From the NCBI RefSeq assembly GCF_004745805.1, contig NZ_SRLQ01000001.1:1-64000 (forward strand): a stretch of 64,000 nt of DNA, given 5' to 3'. The translations under genes and the position numbers were made by a program. The stretch's first letter is position 1; every line of letters starts with the position of its first letter. The stretch is from Mycolicibacterium sp. CH28. GTDB taxonomy: Bacteria; Actinomycetota; Actinomycetes; Mycobacteriales; Mycobacteriaceae. This document shows positions 62,487 through 64,000 of the stretch, piece after piece. The notes under the pieces are model-generated. The model searched no databases. It was not told the origin of the DNA and saw only the letters and a program-made list of their open reading frames with translations.

Positions 62487-62963
62487 ATGGCTGATCGTAA
62501 GGCTGACAAGGGTCGGCACCAGGCGCGCAAGCGTGCGGTCGACTTGCTGTTCGAGGCCGAGGCTCGTGGATTGACCCCGGCCGAGGTGGCCGATGGGCGT
62601 ATCGCGCTGGCCGAGGCCAACACCGATATCTCACTGCTGAATCCCTACACGGTGACGGTCGCGCGCGGCGTCACCGAGCACGCCCCCCACATAGACGAGC
62701 TGATCACCGCGCACCTGCAGGGCTGGACGTTGGAGCGGCTGCCGGCCGTGGACCGCGCCATCCTGAGGGTGGCGGTGTGGGAGTTGCTGCACGCCGACGA
62801 CGTGCCCGAACCGGTGGCCGTCGACGAGGCGGTCGAACTGGCCAAGGAACTGTCCACCGACGACTCGCCCGGCTTCGTCAACGGAGTGCTCGGCCAGGTC
62901 ATGCTGGTCACTCCGCAAATCCGGGCGGCCGCCGCTGCGGTGCGGAGCGCCCCCGAGGCGTGA
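62487..62963 (+). CDS. nusB: Transcription antitermination factor NusB
   Basis: Binds the boxA RNA of rRNA leaders as part of the antitermination complex. 158 residues, all-helical. Conserved [20 protein letters not shown] opens it, followed by [20 protein letters not shown] and [12 protein letters not shown]. One base separates it from efp. A GC-rich stretch between its stop and the convergent next gene could terminate both. Confidence 0.96.
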   Translation: MADRKADKGRHQARKRAVDLLFEAEARGLTPAEVADGRIALAEANTDISLLNPYTVTVARGVTEHAPHIDELITAHLQGWTLERLPAVDRAILRVAVWELLHADDVPEPVAVDEAVELAKELSTDDSPGFVNGVLGQVMLVTPQIRAAAAAVRSAPEA

Positions 62964-62990
62964 TCCGCCCCGGGGGCGCGCTATCGGGCG

Positions 62991-63800
62991 TTAGCCGCGG
63001 GCGGCCTTGGCGTTGGCCATCAGCTCTTCGACACGTTCGCGCTTGGCGCGGTTCTCGAAGACACCGTCTTGCTTGAAGTAGGTTCCGACGATCGCGCCGT
63101 CGGCCAGCGCCAGCTGATCGGCGACGTTGTCGGCCCTGACGCCGGTGTTGACGAATACCGGCACGGCTCCGGCGGATTTCTTGACGACCGAGAGCGCGGC
63201 GAGATCGGTTGGGGCGCCTGCGGTTAGCCCCGAGACGCAGATGGCGTCGGGCAGGGTGGCGAACACCGTCGTGCGGGTGACCGATGCCAGATCCCGCTGG
63301 GCAAGGTAGGTCGCCGATTCGGGAACGATGTTGAAGAACAGCTTCACTCCGGCACCACCGACCCGGGCCCGGTGCCGAGCGACTTCGCCGATGTTGGTGT
63401 CCCACAAGCCGAAGTCGCTGGCGTAGACACCGGTGAAGATCTCGCGGACGTACTGCGCGCCGGTGGCCACGGCGAGGTCGATCGAGGCGCGGCCGTCCCA
63501 CAAGACATTGACGCCGTAGGGGATCGAGATGTCGCCAAGCAGTTCACCGATGATGCGCGCCATGGTGATTGCGGTGATCGGTTCGGTCTTCGTCAGGTAG
63601 GGCAGGCTGAACTCGTTGGAGATCATGATGCCGTCCACCCCGCCCTGCTGGAGCGCGTCGAGTTCCTCTTTGGCCCGGTCGACCACGGCCGTGAGGCCGC
63701 CGCGGGTGTCGTATCCGGGATCGCCGGGTAGCGCGGAGAGGTGAAGCATCGCGATGACGGGCTTCTGTACGGAGAAGACCTCGCGCACCCAATCGGCCAT
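62991..63800 (-). CDS. BtpA/SgcQ-family protein
   Basis: A 269-residue TIM-barrel-like protein of the BtpA family. Conserved blocks are PVIAMLHLSALPGDPGYD, GVDGIMISNEFSLPYLTK, PYGVNVLWDGRASIDLAVA, YVREIFTGVYASDFGLW and VSGLTAGAPTD. BtpA was described for photosystem I assembly in cyanobacteria, which cannot be the role here; relatives (SgcQ) are found in sugar or nucleoside uptake operons. The ATG has AAGGGA upstream. It diverges from a truncated CDS, with regulatory repeats between. Confidence 0.88.
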   Translation of the reverse strand: MADWVREVFSVQKPVIAMLHLSALPGDPGYDTRGGLTAVVDRAKEELDALQQGGVDGIMISNEFSLPYLTKTEPITAITMARIIGELLGDISIPYGVNVLWDGRASIDLAVATGAQYVREIFTGVYASDFGLWDTNIGEVARHRARVGGAGVKLFFNIVPESATYLAQRDLASVTRTTVFATLPDAICVSGLTAGAPTDLAALSVVKKSAGAVPVFVNTGVRADNVADQLALADGAIVGTYFKQDGVFENRAKRERVEELMANAKAARG

Positions 63801-63845
63801 GTGAGTCCCTTTCAGTTCGGTCTGTCTTTTTCTAACGCACTATCG

Positions 63846-63946
63846 TCGTGAACTGCAATAAAATCACATCAATTACTCGAAATCTTCGTGAACTGTTGCA
63901 GTCTGACCGTTAAGACCTTACATTGACGTCACGTTTTCGTGAATCA
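63846..63946. promoter_or_regulatory. Three TCGTGAA direct repeats in the btpA divergent region
   Basis: TCGTGAACTG occurs at 63846-63855 and 63886-63895, exactly 40 bases apart, and TCGTGAATCA at 63937-63946. The region is AT-rich for this genome. Spaced direct repeats are typical binding sites of DeoR-type regulators. They lie between the starts at 63800 and 63974. Confidence 0.5.
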
Positions 63947-63973
63947 GTCACAAGGCAAGGAGCGGGCCAACTG

Positions 63974-64000
63974 GTGTCAGCCAAGACGCGGCGTGCGCAG
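63974..64000 (+). CDS. Start of a CDS cut by the window edge (possible regulator)
   Basis: GTG at 63974 opens a frame reading VSAKTRRAQ to the edge, preceded by AAGGAG at 12 bases. Only nine codons are present. The basic start and position, divergent from a BtpA-family gene and next to direct repeats, suit a transcriptional regulator such as a DeoR-type protein, but this is a guess. Confidence 0.35.

Noticed and set aside
62991..63800. Photosystem I assembly role for the BtpA-family gene
   Set aside because: The organism is a heterotrophic actinobacterium; the name comes from cyanobacterial work and cannot be transferred.

Overview
The window is high-GC actinobacterial DNA, almost certainly from a non-tuberculous, probably rapid-growing, Mycobacterium (Mycolicibacterium). 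The signs are the MmpS/MmpL pair, F420-dependent enzyme families (LLM class and Ddn-like), many GTG/TTG starts, very short intergenic spaces, and a gene order that follows the M. tuberculosis Rv2582-Rv2533c segment as I remember it: ppiB, glyoxalase II-like, hisS, Rv2578c-like radical SAM, zinc metallopeptidase, aspS, the Rv2566-Rv2569c transglutaminase/ATP-grasp genes, rarA, yjbQ, alaS, ruvX, mltG, aroE, aroC-K-B-Q, pepQ, efp, nusB. No rRNA, tRNA, CRISPR array, insertion sequence or prophage was seen. No gene-free stretch exceeds about 210 bases.

Layout. 1-2.3 kb: ppiB 5' end, metallo-beta-lactamase hydrolase, hisS. 2.4-5.6 kb: YbjN-like protein, DUF2330 protein, then a Tat-exported catalase-like peroxidase with cytochrome b561, preceded by a CRP-like site. 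5.6-10.4 kb: complete urea ABC transporter urtABCDE with a GlnR-like site upstream. 10.6-16.5 kb: small secreted MmpS-like protein, GNAT, membrane protein, a radical SAM (SplB/COG1533-type) gene under a perfect mycobacterial LexA box, TetR, zinc metallopeptidase, type-B carboxylesterase. 16.5-20.7 kb: SRPBCC protein, aspS with a coupled F420-type reductase, thiolase divergent from an HxlR regulator. 21.2-26.4 kb: PapA/condensation-type acyltransferase, mmpS, mmpL. 26.5-35.2 kb: repeat-bearing Pro/Thr-rich envelope protein, then four co-directional genes (transglutaminase-DUF2126; circularly permuted ATP-grasp/alpha-E; second transglutaminase; zinc-ribbon metallopeptidase), the least understood system here.

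35-46 kb is accessory metabolism: class-C beta-lactamase-like esterase, DUF3097, PaiB-like flavoprotein, acyl-CoA dehydrogenase, SDRs, SnoaL-like protein, LLM oxidoreductase, IclR and TetR regulators, rarA. 46-55.6 kb: zinc-ribbon protein, yjbQ, alaS-ruvX-mltG-aroE with an in-frame 36-base triple repeat at the mltG/aroE junction, a minimal prepilin peptidase, and a znuABC-type metal ABC operon with a Zur-like half-site. 55.8-63 kb: tightly coupled aroC-aroK-aroB-aroQ, a lactonase-like hydrolase, pepQ, efp, nusB. 63-64 kb: BtpA/SgcQ-family gene divergent from a truncated CDS, with spaced TCGTGAA repeats between them.

How the genes work together: the shikimate genes share one strand and several overlap by 4 bases, pointing to translational coupling. 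The urea and zinc importers look like operons under nutrient regulators (GlnR, Zur). The catalase/b561 pair would form an envelope peroxidase module. The 27-35 kb cluster probably makes and breaks amide bonds in an unknown peptide or conjugate. Statements about M. tuberculosis gene order and about regulator motifs are from memory and were not searched.
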